Positions 26,041 through 35,522 of a stretch of DNA of 64,000 nt are shown here, piece by piece. A program made the translations under genes and the position numbers. Position 1 is the first letter of the stretch. Each line of letters begins with the position of its first letter. A model generated the notes under the pieces. The model did no database searches. It was not told the origin of the DNA and was given only the letters and a program-made list of their open reading frames with translations. The DNA comes from UBA4416 sp943362175 (lineage in GTDB: Bacteria; Bacteroidota; Bacteroidia; B-17B0; Aurantibacillaceae): assembly GCA_943362175.1 (NCBI GenBank), contig CALRIU020000016.1, forward strand, positions 1 through 64,000, read 5' to 3'.

Positions 26041-26616
26041 ATGAAAACGATACTCACCTTTTTAATTTTCCTGATCTTCTTTTCCAATTGCCGGAAAGGC
26101 GTGGAATCCTGTAAAGATGATAAAAAAATGGATGTACAGGAAAATCCCATTGATGTGAACAGCATTGACGTACCGGAGTTCAGGACGCTGCTGTCGCAAT
26201 ATACCTACCTGCGTCCTTATGAGTTCAGCAGCGATAACTATTCATGGGTCATGAAATGCAATGTCTTCTGCAAAAGCCTTCCTGTTCTAAACGATCAATA
26301 CGTTGTTATCAAAAACAAAACAAGCAACGAGGTCATGACGACGGATACGCTTCGTAGCTACGACCTCCCTCTTTCCACAGAGCCTGGCATTTCCTATACG
26401 GATGCCATCAAAGAAGCTAAACGCGTGATGAACTTCGATTATACCTGCATATTGTATAGCCTCGGGATCTATAATACCGGGCAGTATGGCGCTTATCATC
26501 CGAACAATTATGTACTGGTCTGGAAAATTGAGGGAAAGGACAAGTATCCCGTGGTCATTGTGGATGCCAGGACAAAACAGATTTACAGGAGTTACAATGG
26601 CTTGATCATAAATTGA
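26041..26616 (+). CDS. Predicted lipoprotein of unknown function
   Basis: A 191-residue protein. The ATG at 26041 begins a short signal (MKTILTFLIFLIFFSNCRKG) whose Cys17 is a reasonable lipidation site although the -1 residue is Asn. An upstream ATG at 26011 would overlap the previous gene and bury the signal. The mature protein ends in VVIVDARTKQIYRSYNGL, reminiscent of PepSY-type strands, but the match is too weak to name. Likely cotranscribed with the barrel-like gene before it. Confidence 0.65.
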   Translation: MKTILTFLIFLIFFSNCRKGVESCKDDKKMDVQENPIDVNSIDVPEFRTLLSQYTYLRPYEFSSDNYSWVMKCNVFCKSLPVLNDQYVVIKNKTSNEVMTTDTLRSYDLPLSTEPGISYTDAIKEAKRVMNFDYTCILYSLGIYNTGQYGAYHPNNYVLVWKIEGKDKYPVVIVDARTKQIYRSYNGLIIN

Positions 26617-26651
26617 ATTGATTAATTTTAAGATCTGAGGCAGAACACCAT

Positions 26652-27200
26652 TTGACGGATTTAGAAAAGATACTGGAAGGATGCAAAAAAAATGACCGGT
26701 CTGCACAGGCCGGTCTTTATAAGCTGCTTGCACCAAAGCTGCTGGGCTTGTGCATCCGTTATTTGCAGGACCGCGACGAAGCGGAGGATGCGATGCAGGA
26801 TGCCTTTGTCCGAATTTTTACCAATATTTCCTCTTATAAAGGTACCGGCAGCTTTGAGGGATGGGCCAGGCGCATTGCCGTGAACACGGCTTTGACAGCC
26901 TTAAAGGTAAGGAACAGGCTTTCCTTCGAGCGGCATACAGACAGCCTGGAAGAAGTAGGAATTCCGGAAGAAGAGCCTGTGGCCTTAAACAGTGATGATA
27001 TCATGGCTTGCATGAAAGCCTTGCCTGTAGGCTACAGAACCATTATTAACCTTTTCCTGGTCGAGGAATTTTCGCATAAGGAAATTGCAGAGAAATTAGC
27101 TATTACGGAAAGCACAAGCCGCTCGCAGTACTCGAGAGCGAGGCAGGCATTGATGAAACTCATTAAAGAAAAAACAGAGCCAATGGTAAAACATTTATAA
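26652..27200 (+). CDS. ECF RNA polymerase sigma factor
   Basis: A 182-residue sigma-70 family protein of the extracytoplasmic function type. Region 2 is clear (YLQDRDEAEDAMQDAFVRIF, GTGSFEGWARRIAVNTAL) and region 4 has LPVGYRTIINLFLVEEFSH then KEIAEKLAITESTSRSQYSR. The only start compatible with the frame is the TTG at 26652, because a TGA lies upstream at 26619; a GAGG 11 bp before it could help initiation. The next gene, 15 bp downstream, starts with an anti-sigma-like cytoplasmic segment and a membrane helix. Confidence 0.92.
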   Translation: MTDLEKILEGCKKNDRSAQAGLYKLLAPKLLGLCIRYLQDRDEAEDAMQDAFVRIFTNISSYKGTGSFEGWARRIAVNTALTALKVRNRLSFERHTDSLEEVGIPEEEPVALNSDDIMACMKALPVGYRTIINLFLVEEFSHKEIAEKLAITESTSRSQYSRARQALMKLIKEKTEPMVKHL

Positions 27201-27215
27201 GAGCCAACGAAGAAC

Positions 27216-28697
27216 ATGGAAAACCAATTTGACACAGATGAGCAATTGAGAAACGCGTTGCGGGATTTTGAAGCAATCCCCGACAGTGGGTCTTTTGACA
27301 CCATCCTGGAAAAGATGAACCGGAAAAAAAAGCGCAGGCTTTTTATCGTCTTCTTCTGGACAGGACTGATCGCGCTTTCAGGCATAGCGGTTCCTTTGAT
27401 TTTCAATTTCTATGATACGGCAAAGCCTTCTGCTGCTGCTGCCAAAATGCAAGCTGTAGCTTCAGCCCAGAATAAGGCAAACACTGACAAAACTCATGCT
27501 ACTCTGACAAGCCCTGATTTACATGCAAAACAAGGAGCATCTTCTATCGAAGCTACCCCCTCCTCTGAATCACCAAACCCTGCAACCAAAGCAGATCCGG
27601 CAGGCTCATACAATATACAGCCCGGCGGATCAGCGGTTATTGCATCTTCTCCTGCTGCAAAAAATCACCCGGAAAAAAAGGCTGTTAAACTGGCCGGAAA
27701 TTCAGGCTTTGAAACTACAGGCCATCATCCTGCACCAAATCATAAAATGAATTCTATCACTGGCGCTCCGGAAGAAGCCGGTACAGCGCATAGTGCTGCT
27801 CCTGCAAAAAACAACCGTGACCATGTTGTCAGCGACGATCCTGCATATACAGCAACTGCCTTTGAGGTCGTGTACATGACGGTGATTCCAATCTCACTAC
27901 CGGTAGATTCTACGCATCAGGATCTGAGCGTATCTCTTAAGGAGGCTGCTTACCCTGCTCTTTTCATAAGCCCTGAAAAGAAAAATTCGTTTTCATTTTA
28001 CCTCGGCGCCCAGGCGAGTCCCCAGTTCAACGGCTTTGCGGTTTCAAAAAATCCCAACAGGGATCATGGCTATAACACTTCCGGAGCGAATTTCTCCGAC
28101 CTTTACCTGGCTAATAAAAAGCATCAAAGCCACTTCAACTTCAGCCTTCCTTTTGGGATTAAAGCAGGCCTGCAAATCAACAAGCGCTATGAAGTGTTTG
28201 CCGGTTTTGGATACCAATCCTTTATTGAACAAGAAAAACTCTATGCCGTTGAGCCCTCAACCATTACTTCAACGGTAGACCCCGGTATTGCCTACCATGC
28301 TGCGGCTAATTTTTCGGTGCCCTATAAAAACCAGTTCCGCTACCTCTCTTATTCACTGGAAGCCAACCGTCTTTTTCAAACGGGCAAAGCCATCGGCTTT
28401 AAAGTAGGACTGGGCCTGTATGGCAGTCAGCTGATCAATTCAAACTATGTATTTTCCATATCTCCTAATGTCTATGGCCAAACGTTTCGGGGCCGCGAAA
28501 ATCTGTCGTCCTGGTTATTGACCACAAAGGTGAAAGCCGGCGTGATCTTCAATCCCAACAGGCGTTTTCAGTGTCACATCAGCCCCGGCTTCTTTTATTC
28601 CCCGACATCCGTCTTTAAAAAGGAATATGTGATCCGGCAAAAGCCTTTTGGTGTTGATGTAGAATGCCTGCTGCTGTTCCGGCTATTTAAATTTTAA
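27216..28697 (+). CDS. Anti-sigma-like protein fused to an outer-membrane barrel domain
   Basis: A 493-residue protein with three parts. Residues 1-40 are a cytoplasmic segment with acidic helices ending in a KKKRR stop-transfer cluster; 41-66 is a transmembrane helix; 70-250 is a low-complexity Ala/Ser/Pro/Lys linker; 256-493 has barrel-like strands (FSFYLGAQASPQFNG, FNFSLPFGIKAGLQIN, AIGFKVGLGLYGSQL). The N-terminus resembles anti-sigma factors of ECF systems, and the gene follows the ECF factor by 15 bp. The architecture could join the inner membrane to the outer membrane. The regulatory role is inferred from position. Confidence 0.8.
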   Translation: MENQFDTDEQLRNALRDFEAIPDSGSFDTILEKMNRKKKRRLFIVFFWTGLIALSGIAVPLIFNFYDTAKPSAAAAKMQAVASAQNKANTDKTHATLTSPDLHAKQGASSIEATPSSESPNPATKADPAGSYNIQPGGSAVIASSPAAKNHPEKKAVKLAGNSGFETTGHHPAPNHKMNSITGAPEEAGTAHSAAPAKNNRDHVVSDDPAYTATAFEVVYMTVIPISLPVDSTHQDLSVSLKEAAYPALFISPEKKNSFSFYLGAQASPQFNGFAVSKNPNRDHGYNTSGANFSDLYLANKKHQSHFNFSLPFGIKAGLQINKRYEVFAGFGYQSFIEQEKLYAVEPSTITSTVDPGIAYHAAANFSVPYKNQFRYLSYSLEANRLFQTGKAIGFKVGLGLYGSQLINSNYVFSISPNVYGQTFRGRENLSSWLLTTKVKAGVIFNPNRRFQCHISPGFFYSPTSVFKKEYVIRQKPFGVDVECLLLFRLFKF

Positions 28698-29033
28698 GAG
28701 AAGGGCCATCCTGCTCCGGGGCTAAATGATTTCCCTGCCATCTGCCTGTGTTTTTAAGCATCAGGCTTCGTCCGGATTTAGTAACCTTTGCTTTACCTTT
28801 TGCGTGGATTTTCCTTTGCCGGAACACCCCGTATTATTACCCGATTTCATACACGTATTACTACCTGGTACCGCTGATTTTATTAGGAATACCAAGCCTT
28901 CCTGACTTTCCGGAAAAGCGCCTCTATTTTTTAAGTCATATTATCCGGTTATATTTAAATCACTATTTTTTAGCCCCCCACCGCTTCTGCTTTGTAACTG
29001 TTATCAGGAAGATCACTCTTTAAACCACTATGT
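28698..29033. other. 336-bp gap upstream of the CHAT gene
   Basis: No credible gene: the only open frame (91 codons from a GTG) is rich in Tyr, Pro and Leu and has no family look. A weak promoter-like pair, TTTG at 28991 and CACTCTTT 19 bp further, lies just before the CHAT start codon but leaves a very short leader. No terminator hairpin with a T-tract was seen. Confidence 0.5.
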
Positions 29034-32000
29034 ATGAAAATCCATAAACTACGCATCCAGGGAAAAAAACAGGAGAACCTCCTGAAATCCTCGTCTTCCA
29101 TTATCGAACTCCGGGAGTCTTTCATCATCGAGCCTGTTACAAGAGGCCTGGACGAGGTACACGACATTGATCTGAAAGATAATGACCTGATCGAGCTCAC
29201 CTTCGAGGATAATACCGTTTGGTTTTCGAGCCCTTATACACTCGATGAGGTGTTTCCGGAAATCACCCGGAACAGCCGGAATGCCAGCGATGGCATCACG
29301 ATCCCGCTTTTTTTAAGTGTTGACGAAAAGGAAAGAGGCATCAAAGAAACCGTTGCCTTAAAGGGCCTGAAGGTCTTTGCCAAAAAAACAGTCGGCGTCA
29401 ACATTAAGGAGCTGGCCGGAAACCTTGAGAAGAAACAGCTCGACAACCACATTGGCTTATTCGGGTTGGATTCCGATTTTCAGTTTACCAGCTTTGATGC
29501 AACCAAAACGGGAGGCACCTATCTGCTGTTCCTTCATGGCACCGCCTCTTCCACACATGGGTCTTTCGGCGACCTGCGCGGTTCGGAAACCTGGAATTAC
29601 ATGACCCAGACCTATGGCGCCAATGTGCTTGCCTTTCAGCACGAATCGCTCACCAAGAGCCCGCTGGAAAATGTAGCCGACCTGGTGAAGCAATTGCCTG
29701 CAAATGCCACCTTCGACCTGATCAGCCAATCGCGCGGGGGATTGATCGGTGAAGTGCTGGCGCGCTTTTGCACCGGCGATGAAAACAATGCCGGCTTTAG
29801 CAGCATAGAGCTCGATCTGCTGAAAAAATTGTACTCGGCAGGCTTCTATAACGATTGCCTGCAACAGATCTCTGACATTAAAGCACAGCTCCGGGCAAAA
29901 AAGATAAAGATCAGGCGCTTTATCCGCTCGGCCTGCCCTGCGGCGGGCACCACGCTGGCCTCCAAACGTCTCGACAATTTTCTAAACATCACCTTCAACC
30001 TGATCGGCTTTAGCACAGGCTGGGGCAGCAACCCCATCTATATGCTGTTCAAAGAGCTTATTGCTGCCGTGGTGGATTGTAAGAACCAGGAAGAAGTGCT
30101 TCCGGGGCTGGAATGCATGAACCCCAACTCGGTATTCATTAAGATCCTCAACAGTCCTTCCTCTATGGTGATCGACAATTCGCTGACCATCATTGCCGGT
30201 AATTCCAAAGTGAGCTTCAGCCTGAAAGGATTACTGGTAATTGCCACGAAATTATTTTTCATGCGGAAGAACGATTTCATTGTGAATACGGAATCCATGT
30301 ACATGGGCACCAGGCGGAGCGGCATGGTGCAGTTCTTTTATGATGAAGGGCCGGAAGTAAATCACTTCGGTTATTTCAAAAACATACGCACCAAAAAAGC
30401 CTTGCAGGACGCCCTGAGAACAGAGCCCGGCACAGCCATTCCCGACTTTAAGCCGGTAAGCGCTATTTCCGATAGCGATGCCTACCGCAATGCCGTGCTT
30501 GGCCTGGACGGCGGACAGGTGTATCAGAACTCGGTGAGTGGAACAAAACCGATTGTGATTCTCTTACCCGGCATTATGGGATCCAACCTCTCGGTAAAAG
30601 ACAGCCTGGTATGGATCAATTACATCAGGATGTTTGCGGGCAGGCTCCAGGACCTGGATATCAGCAACAGCAGCAATATCAAAGCGATGTCCCTGATCAA
30701 AACCTCCTATAAAAAACTGGTGGATCATCTGAACCCCTCTTACGATGTGGTAACCTATGCCTTTGACTGGAGGCTTCAATTGAATACAGTTGCCCTGGAT
30801 TTTGAAAAGAAGGTCAAAGAGCTGATGGCCTACGGACAGCCAATCAAGATCATCGGCCATTCCATGGGTGGAGTGCTGGTGCGCGATTTTATGGTGACAT
30901 GCCCCGATACCTGGAAAGCCCTGAACTCTTCTCCGGATTTCAGGCTCATGTTCCTGGGCTCCCCGTTGGGCGGATCTTACCGGATCCCGGCGGTGTTGTT
31001 TGGCCAGGACGATATTATCAATAAGCTGAGCATGATCGACATCCGTCATACCAAAGAAGAGCTGATTGATATTTTCACGAAGTTTCCGGGCATCTTAAGC
31101 TTGCTGCCGCTTTCGCAGGAGGCCGACAATGATTTTGCGGATACCAAAACCTGGAGCCACATGGCAAGTGCCAGGGACAAATGGCCGCTGCCGGGCAAAC
31201 AGGACCTCAGTGATTTTGGAAAATACCGTTCGGGAATTTTAGGCGCTGAATCGATCGACTACAGCAATGCCGTTTATATTGCGGGCAAGGATAAATCCAC
31301 TCCCTGCGGCTACCGGCTCGATGAGACGCCGCAAGGAAAAGAGCTCGTGTTTTTATGCACTGCGGAAGGCGACCAGAGCGTGACCTGGGAAAGCGGGATT
31401 CCGAAAAAGATGATCGAGGACAATTCGGTATATTATGTGAATGCCACTCACGGCGGCCTGGCCAACACACCGGCGATCTTTGCCGCTATGGATGAGCTCC
31501 TGGAAAGGGGCACGACGAACCTGATCAGCCGCACAAGGCCGGCAGTACGGGGTGAGGAGAAAGTCTTCAAGCAGATCGATCAGTTTGATTTTGATCTTTC
31601 ACCGATGGGCATAGAGCATACCCTGCTTGCTCTCGATAAGGAACCGGAAAGCGTTTCGGTAACCAGGCCGCTTAAAGTATCGGTGAGTCTCGGCGATCTG
31701 CGCTATGCCTCCTTTCCATTGATGGCGGGCCATTTCAGCCGCGACGGCATTATTTATGCCGAAAAATCGATCGATGAATGCCTGAATGGTGTTTTGTCGC
31801 AGCGGCAGATGCTGAACTTATACCCGGGAGATATCGGCACCAATACCTTTATCAGCACGGTAAACGACGATTTCAAAGGTGCCATTATTGTCGGGCTTGG
31901 CGAGCCCGGAGAGCTGACGGCTTACAACCTGAGCAAAACCGTGGGACAGGGCGTGACGAAATACCTGATCGATCTTAACAGCGAGGTGATCTCTAAAAAA

Positions 32001-34358
32001 CAATCGGACCCCGAAGCGGGTAAGGTCGGCATCTCGTCGCTCATTATCGGAAGCTCTTATGGCGGCCTGTCTTACGAAGATTCCATCCATGCCATTCTTT
32101 CGGGCATCCAGTCGGCCAACCAGAAGATCAGCGGCCTTTATGAGGGCGAGGTCAGAACCATTGAATACGTGGAACTGATCGAGCTGTATGAAGACAAGGC
32201 GCTGGCCTGCATGTATGCGATCTCTAATATAGAACGCGAAGACTCAGAGATTTATATTTCGACAAGCGATCTTAAGATCAAAAAACTGCTTGGCTCTAAA
32301 AAAAGACTGCCCATCTCCTACTCCGGCAATTGGTGGGACAGGATCACGGTGCAAAATGCCAACAACGATCCGAACTCTAACCTGCTCCGCTTCTCCATTA
32401 CCACGGGCGGCGCAAGGCAGGAGCTCACAGAGCTTAAGATAAACCGCGAAATTATTGAGGAGCTGCTGCAGGAGATCTCCGAAAAAGGCCAATGGACACC
32501 GGAAACGGCGAAGATCATTTTTGAATTGCTGATCCCTAATAATTTTAAGCTGCAGGTAAAAAATCAGAACAACATCAACTGGATCATCGATGAGGGAACG
32601 GCTTCCTTCCCCTGGGAATTGCTGCAGGACAGCGTAAGCAACAGCAAGCCGCTCTGCATCAACGCCGGCATGATCCGGCAGCTCAGTACCTCTAATTACA
32701 GCATGCGGATCAACATCGTGGCAAGCAACAATGCCCTCGTGATCGGCGACCCTGACCTGAAAGGCTTTAAGGAATTCAAGCAGCTCGATGGAGCGAAAAA
32801 AGAAGCGGAACAGGTGGCGGCGATGTTCTCAGGTGCCAACCTGATCACGACACCAAAAATCAATGCGCCTGCCACCGAGATCATCCGGGCTTTATTCAAA
32901 GACAATTACAAGATCATTCACCTGGCGGGCCACGGGGTGTATAACCGCGACAAGAATAAGCCAACGGGCATGGTGATCGGTAATAATGTCTACCTCACCA
33001 CAGAGGAGATCAGCCAGCTCCCTTCGGTTCCGGAATTTGTTTTTGTGAATTGCTGCCACCTCGGGAAAGTGGAGGCACAGGGCACAGGCGACCTGAATAT
33101 CAACTACCGGTTGGCAGCCAACATAGGCACAGAGCTGATCGGCAATGGCGTGAAAGCGGTGATCGCTGCGGGATGGGCTGTGAATGACGATGCGGCTTTA
33201 GACTTTACAACGAAATTCTACGAATGCATGTTCAAGGGCGACACCTTCGGTGAGGCTGTGCTGAAAGCAAGACAGGAAATCTATTATAAATACGGAAACA
33301 CGAACAATACCTGGGGAGCTTACCAATGCTACGGCGATCCGTTTTACCGGTTCGACGCGTCCTCGGTGAGCACCAATACGGGACTCAAATACATCCTGCC
33401 GGAAGAAGCGGAGATCGACCTGAGCAACCTGTATAATGAGATGGAAACCAACCGTTACACACCCACCGCCTACCTCGAAAAAATGCAGATGATCTATACA
33501 GCTGTCGAAAAAGCCGGGGTCCGGAATGCCGCGATCACAGAGAAGGAAGCGCTCATCTATTCCGACCTCGGAGAGTACGATTATGCCATCCTGAAATTCA
33601 GGCAGCTGTTTAAACATGAAAAGGCCAGCTTTGCGACATCTACCATCCAGAAATACTATAGCACCCTGGCCAAAAAATGCATTGCCGATTACCGGAGCCA
33701 AAAGGCCAAAACCCCAGAGCTCATGGTGGAGATCGACACAGTGATCAACGGGCTGAAGAACCTGCTGACCCTTGGCGACGTTTCGGAAGTCAACACCCTC
33801 CTCGCCAGCAGCTATAAGCGTAAAGCCGTTTTGAGCAGTGGAAAACTGCAAAAAGAAAAAGCATATAAAGAGGCGGCCGTTTATTACATGAAGGCCCATA
33901 CCATCCAGTCCAACCTCTATTCGGCCTACTGCCTGACAAACTGGTTTGAGCTTGGAACCATTTTCCCTGACGAGCAGGGTTGGAAAGAGGAAATATTCTA
34001 TGCCAATACCCACTACACCATCCGGTCGAATAAAGATGTGATCAACCTGCTGACCGTCTTAAAAAATAAAATGATGGCGGAAGCGGACAATACCGATTTC
34101 TGGCATATCGCCGCGATTGCCAACATCAAGCTGTGCCTCCTGATCCTTGACCATACGAAAAGCGCGCCCGACTGGACGGATGTGCTGGACACCTTTAAAA
34201 AAGTATGGAGCAGGGCCGGTTCGAGAGGAAAAAGGCTGTCTGAAATAGAGCATCTGGATTTCCTGATCGATGCCATGACCTTATCGAAAAACAAGTATGC
34301 GCAGAAACTGAAAAAGAACATCGAACAGCTGAAGAGCGAGCTGGAAAAGCTGATTTAA
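29034..34358 (+). CDS. Double alpha/beta-hydrolase CHAT protease with TPR-like tail
   Basis: A 1774-residue cytoplasmic protein, no signal peptide. In order: N-terminal beta-rich region (1-100); first alpha/beta-hydrolase (about 155-460; YLLFLHGTASS, nucleophile Ser233 in SQSRGG, Asp414, His444 in NHFGYF); second, lecithin-cholesterol acyltransferase-like hydrolase (about 500-830; PIVILLPGIMGSN, Ser610 in GHSMGG, Asp780 in EGDQSV, His806 in THGGLANT); a segment like the M17 aminopeptidase N-terminal/macro fold (about 870-1060; GAIIVGLGEPGEL); CHAT caspase-like protease (about 1165-1440; FPWELL, His1300 in HLAGHG, Cys1341 in VNCCHLG, ending GDPFYRFD); helical TPR/TRAFs-binding-like tail (1450-1774). 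CHAT proteases cleave partner proteins in cell-suicide or defence pathways; here the substrate and trigger are unknown. Confidence 0.9.
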   Translation: MKIHKLRIQGKKQENLLKSSSSIIELRESFIIEPVTRGLDEVHDIDLKDNDLIELTFEDNTVWFSSPYTLDEVFPEITRNSRNASDGITIPLFLSVDEKERGIKETVALKGLKVFAKKTVGVNIKELAGNLEKKQLDNHIGLFGLDSDFQFTSFDATKTGGTYLLFLHGTASSTHGSFGDLRGSETWNYMTQTYGANVLAFQHESLTKSPLENVADLVKQLPANATFDLISQSRGGLIGEVLARFCTGDENNAGFSSIELDLLKKLYSAGFYNDCLQQISDIKAQLRAKKIKIRRFIRSACPAAGTTLASKRLDNFLNITFNLIGFSTGWGSNPIYMLFKELIAAVVDCKNQEEVLPGLECMNPNSVFIKILNSPSSMVIDNSLTIIAGNSKVSFSLKGLLVIATKLFFMRKNDFIVNTESMYMGTRRSGMVQFFYDEGPEVNHFGYFKNIRTKKALQDALRTEPGTAIPDFKPVSAISDSDAYRNAVLGLDGGQVYQNSVSGTKPIVILLPGIMGSNLSVKDSLVWINYIRMFAGRLQDLDISNSSNIKAMSLIKTSYKKLVDHLNPSYDVVTYAFDWRLQLNTVALDFEKKVKELMAYGQPIKIIGHSMGGVLVRDFMVTCPDTWKALNSSPDFRLMFLGSPLGGSYRIPAVLFGQDDIINKLSMIDIRHTKEELIDIFTKFPGILSLLPLSQEADNDFADTKTWSHMASARDKWPLPGKQDLSDFGKYRSGILGAESIDYSNAVYIAGKDKSTPCGYRLDETPQGKELVFLCTAEGDQSVTWESGIPKKMIEDNSVYYVNATHGGLANTPAIFAAMDELLERGTTNLISRTRPAVRGEEKVFKQIDQFDFDLSPMGIEHTLLALDKEPESVSVTRPLKVSVSLGDLRYASFPLMAGHFSRDGIIYAEKSIDECLNGVLSQRQMLNLYPGDIGTNTFISTVNDDFKGAIIVGLGEPGELTAYNLSKTVGQGVTKYLIDLNSEVISKKQSDPEAGKVGISSLIIGSSYGGLSYEDSIHAILSGIQSANQKISGLYEGEVRTIEYVELIELYEDKALACMYAISNIEREDSEIYISTSDLKIKKLLGSKKRLPISYSGNWWDRITVQNANNDPNSNLLRFSITTGGARQELTELKINREIIEELLQEISEKGQWTPETAKIIFELLIPNNFKLQVKNQNNINWIIDEGTASFPWELLQDSVSNSKPLCINAGMIRQLSTSNYSMRINIVASNNALVIGDPDLKGFKEFKQLDGAKKEAEQVAAMFSGANLITTPKINAPATEIIRALFKDNYKIIHLAGHGVYNRDKNKPTGMVIGNNVYLTTEEISQLPSVPEFVFVNCCHLGKVEAQGTGDLNINYRLAANIGTELIGNGVKAVIAAGWAVNDDAALDFTTKFYECMFKGDTFGEAVLKARQEIYYKYGNTNNTWGAYQCYGDPFYRFDASSVSTNTGLKYILPEEAEIDLSNLYNEMETNRYTPTAYLEKMQMIYTAVEKAGVRNAAITEKEALIYSDLGEYDYAILKFRQLFKHEKASFATSTIQKYYSTLAKKCIADYRSQKAKTPELMVEIDTVINGLKNLLTLGDVSEVNTLLASSYKRKAVLSSGKLQKEKAYKEAAVYYMKAHTIQSNLYSAYCLTNWFELGTIFPDEQGWKEEIFYANTHYTIRSNKDVINLLTVLKNKMMAEADNTDFWHIAAIANIKLCLLILDHTKSAPDWTDVLDTFKKVWSRAGSRGKRLSEIEHLDFLIDAMTLSKNKYAQKLKKNIEQLKSELEKLI

Positions 34359-34374
34359 GAACCGTGTATGAAAT

Positions 34375-34968
34375 TCAGCCTGTCTTCAGCCAGCCGGTAA
34401 TGCTCATGCGCGGCTCGTTGGTTACCAGCACCTCATGCTGCAATTCATCGCTTTTAAAGAAAACGCTTTTACCGGAAACGGGGCTGATCTTTTTATCGTT
34501 GTACGACTGGTAGATCTTGAGCTGCCCGCCGTCGCTCTCTTTCCAGTTCTCATTCAAATAACTGATCATCGAAAATTTTCTTCGCGGATTATTTAAAAAC
34601 TGGTCGAGGTGCTTTTTATAGAAGGTGCCTGCCTCATACAGCGAATAGTGAAATTCATAATTGGTAATCCCTGCAAAGCAGCTGCGGTTCAGGTATTTGA
34701 TAAAATCATCGATCTGGTCCAGAAATTTATTCTCATACGTATCGTTATGCGCCCTATCAAGCCAGTAAATAGCATCTCCCCTGACCTCTGCATCATGCAG
34801 TACATTCTTATCCCTTCCTGTACCGGCGGGTACCAGCAGTTTCTTTTTCTGGAGCGCCAGGAGGTTTTTCTTAAGGTGTGCGGCCAGGTCGTCGCTTAAA
34901 AAATGATCGGCAATGCCAACATTTTCGCTGATGTATCCGGAGATCATCGCTTCAAAGTCTTTTTCCAT
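34375..34968 (-). CDS. 2-oxoglutarate-Fe(II) oxygenase (prolyl-4-hydroxylase-like)
   Basis: A 197-residue dioxygenase. The iron ligands are His120 and Asp122 in KKHLDQF and His178 in ELQHEVL, and Arg187 in RMSITGWL should bind 2-oxoglutarate. The pattern FYKKHLDQF, SMISYLNENW and GGQLKIY fits the prolyl 4-hydroxylase-like P4Hc family that hydroxylates protein side chains or small molecules. Convergent with the CHAT gene, 16 bp apart, so not in its operon. Confidence 0.9.
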   Translation of the reverse strand: MEKDFEAMISGYISENVGIADHFLSDDLAAHLKKNLLALQKKKLLVPAGTGRDKNVLHDAEVRGDAIYWLDRAHNDTYENKFLDQIDDFIKYLNRSCFAGITNYEFHYSLYEAGTFYKKHLDQFLNNPRRKFSMISYLNENWKESDGGQLKIYQSYNDKKISPVSGKSVFFKSDELQHEVLVTNEPRMSITGWLKTG

Positions 34969-35183
34969 TTCGGTTTTTTGGCCTGAACAGACAGACTTAG
35001 TTTAAAGGTAAGCCTAATAAACGGATAAACCCGGAATTAGTTTTTGGCGTACCGGAACCTGCGGGATCTGCGAAGGGAAGGCCATTACTTGTCTCCGCAG
35101 GAATAAGCACTTGCCATTACCCGGAAAGAAAAACGAGGTGTTTTTTCATAATTTTACTTACCTTTAATATAAACAACTACGAT

Positions 35184-35522
35184 ATGGAACATTTTGGAGA
35201 TAAAGTAGCGTCCTTCTTAAGGAATGCTGCCACAAAACTGGAAGAGCTGCAGCTGCAAACCGCCCTGGGAAAAGCCGAGCTTTCGGATAAAATGGAAGAG
35301 CTGAAAAAAGATGCCAAAGCGAAAGTGCATCAATTTAAATCGGAGGTTAATTCCTTTGTAGCGGATAACCAGGAAACCATTGATAAAGTAAAAGGGAAAC
35401 TGGAGCACCTCGAGCTGCAGCTTGCCCTGGCGAAGGCCGACACAATGGATGAGCTGAATGAACAGAAGAAGAATATTGAGAAAGCCATGCGGGAGCTCAA
35501 AGACTTTCTGAAAAAAGATTAG
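35184..35522 (+). CDS. Coiled-coil protein with internal duplication
   Basis: A 112-residue, Lys/Glu/Leu-rich protein predicted to be one long amphipathic helix. It contains two matching units, LEELQLQTALGKAELSDKME and LEHLELQLALAKADTMDELN, separated by about 50 residues. No signal peptide. Similar short helical proteins are common in Bacteroidota without assigned function. It could act as a structural or membrane-associated oligomer (inference). Confidence 0.75.
   Translation: MEHFGDKVASFLRNAATKLEELQLQTALGKAELSDKMEELKKDAKAKVHQFKSEVNSFVADNQETIDKVKGKLEHLELQLALAKADTMDELNEQKKNIEKAMRELKDFLKKD

Noticed and set aside
28748..29023. 91-codon open frame upstream of the CHAT gene
   Set aside because: Starts at GTG, has an odd composition (many Tyr, Pro and Leu) and no domain look; more likely part of the non-coding leader.
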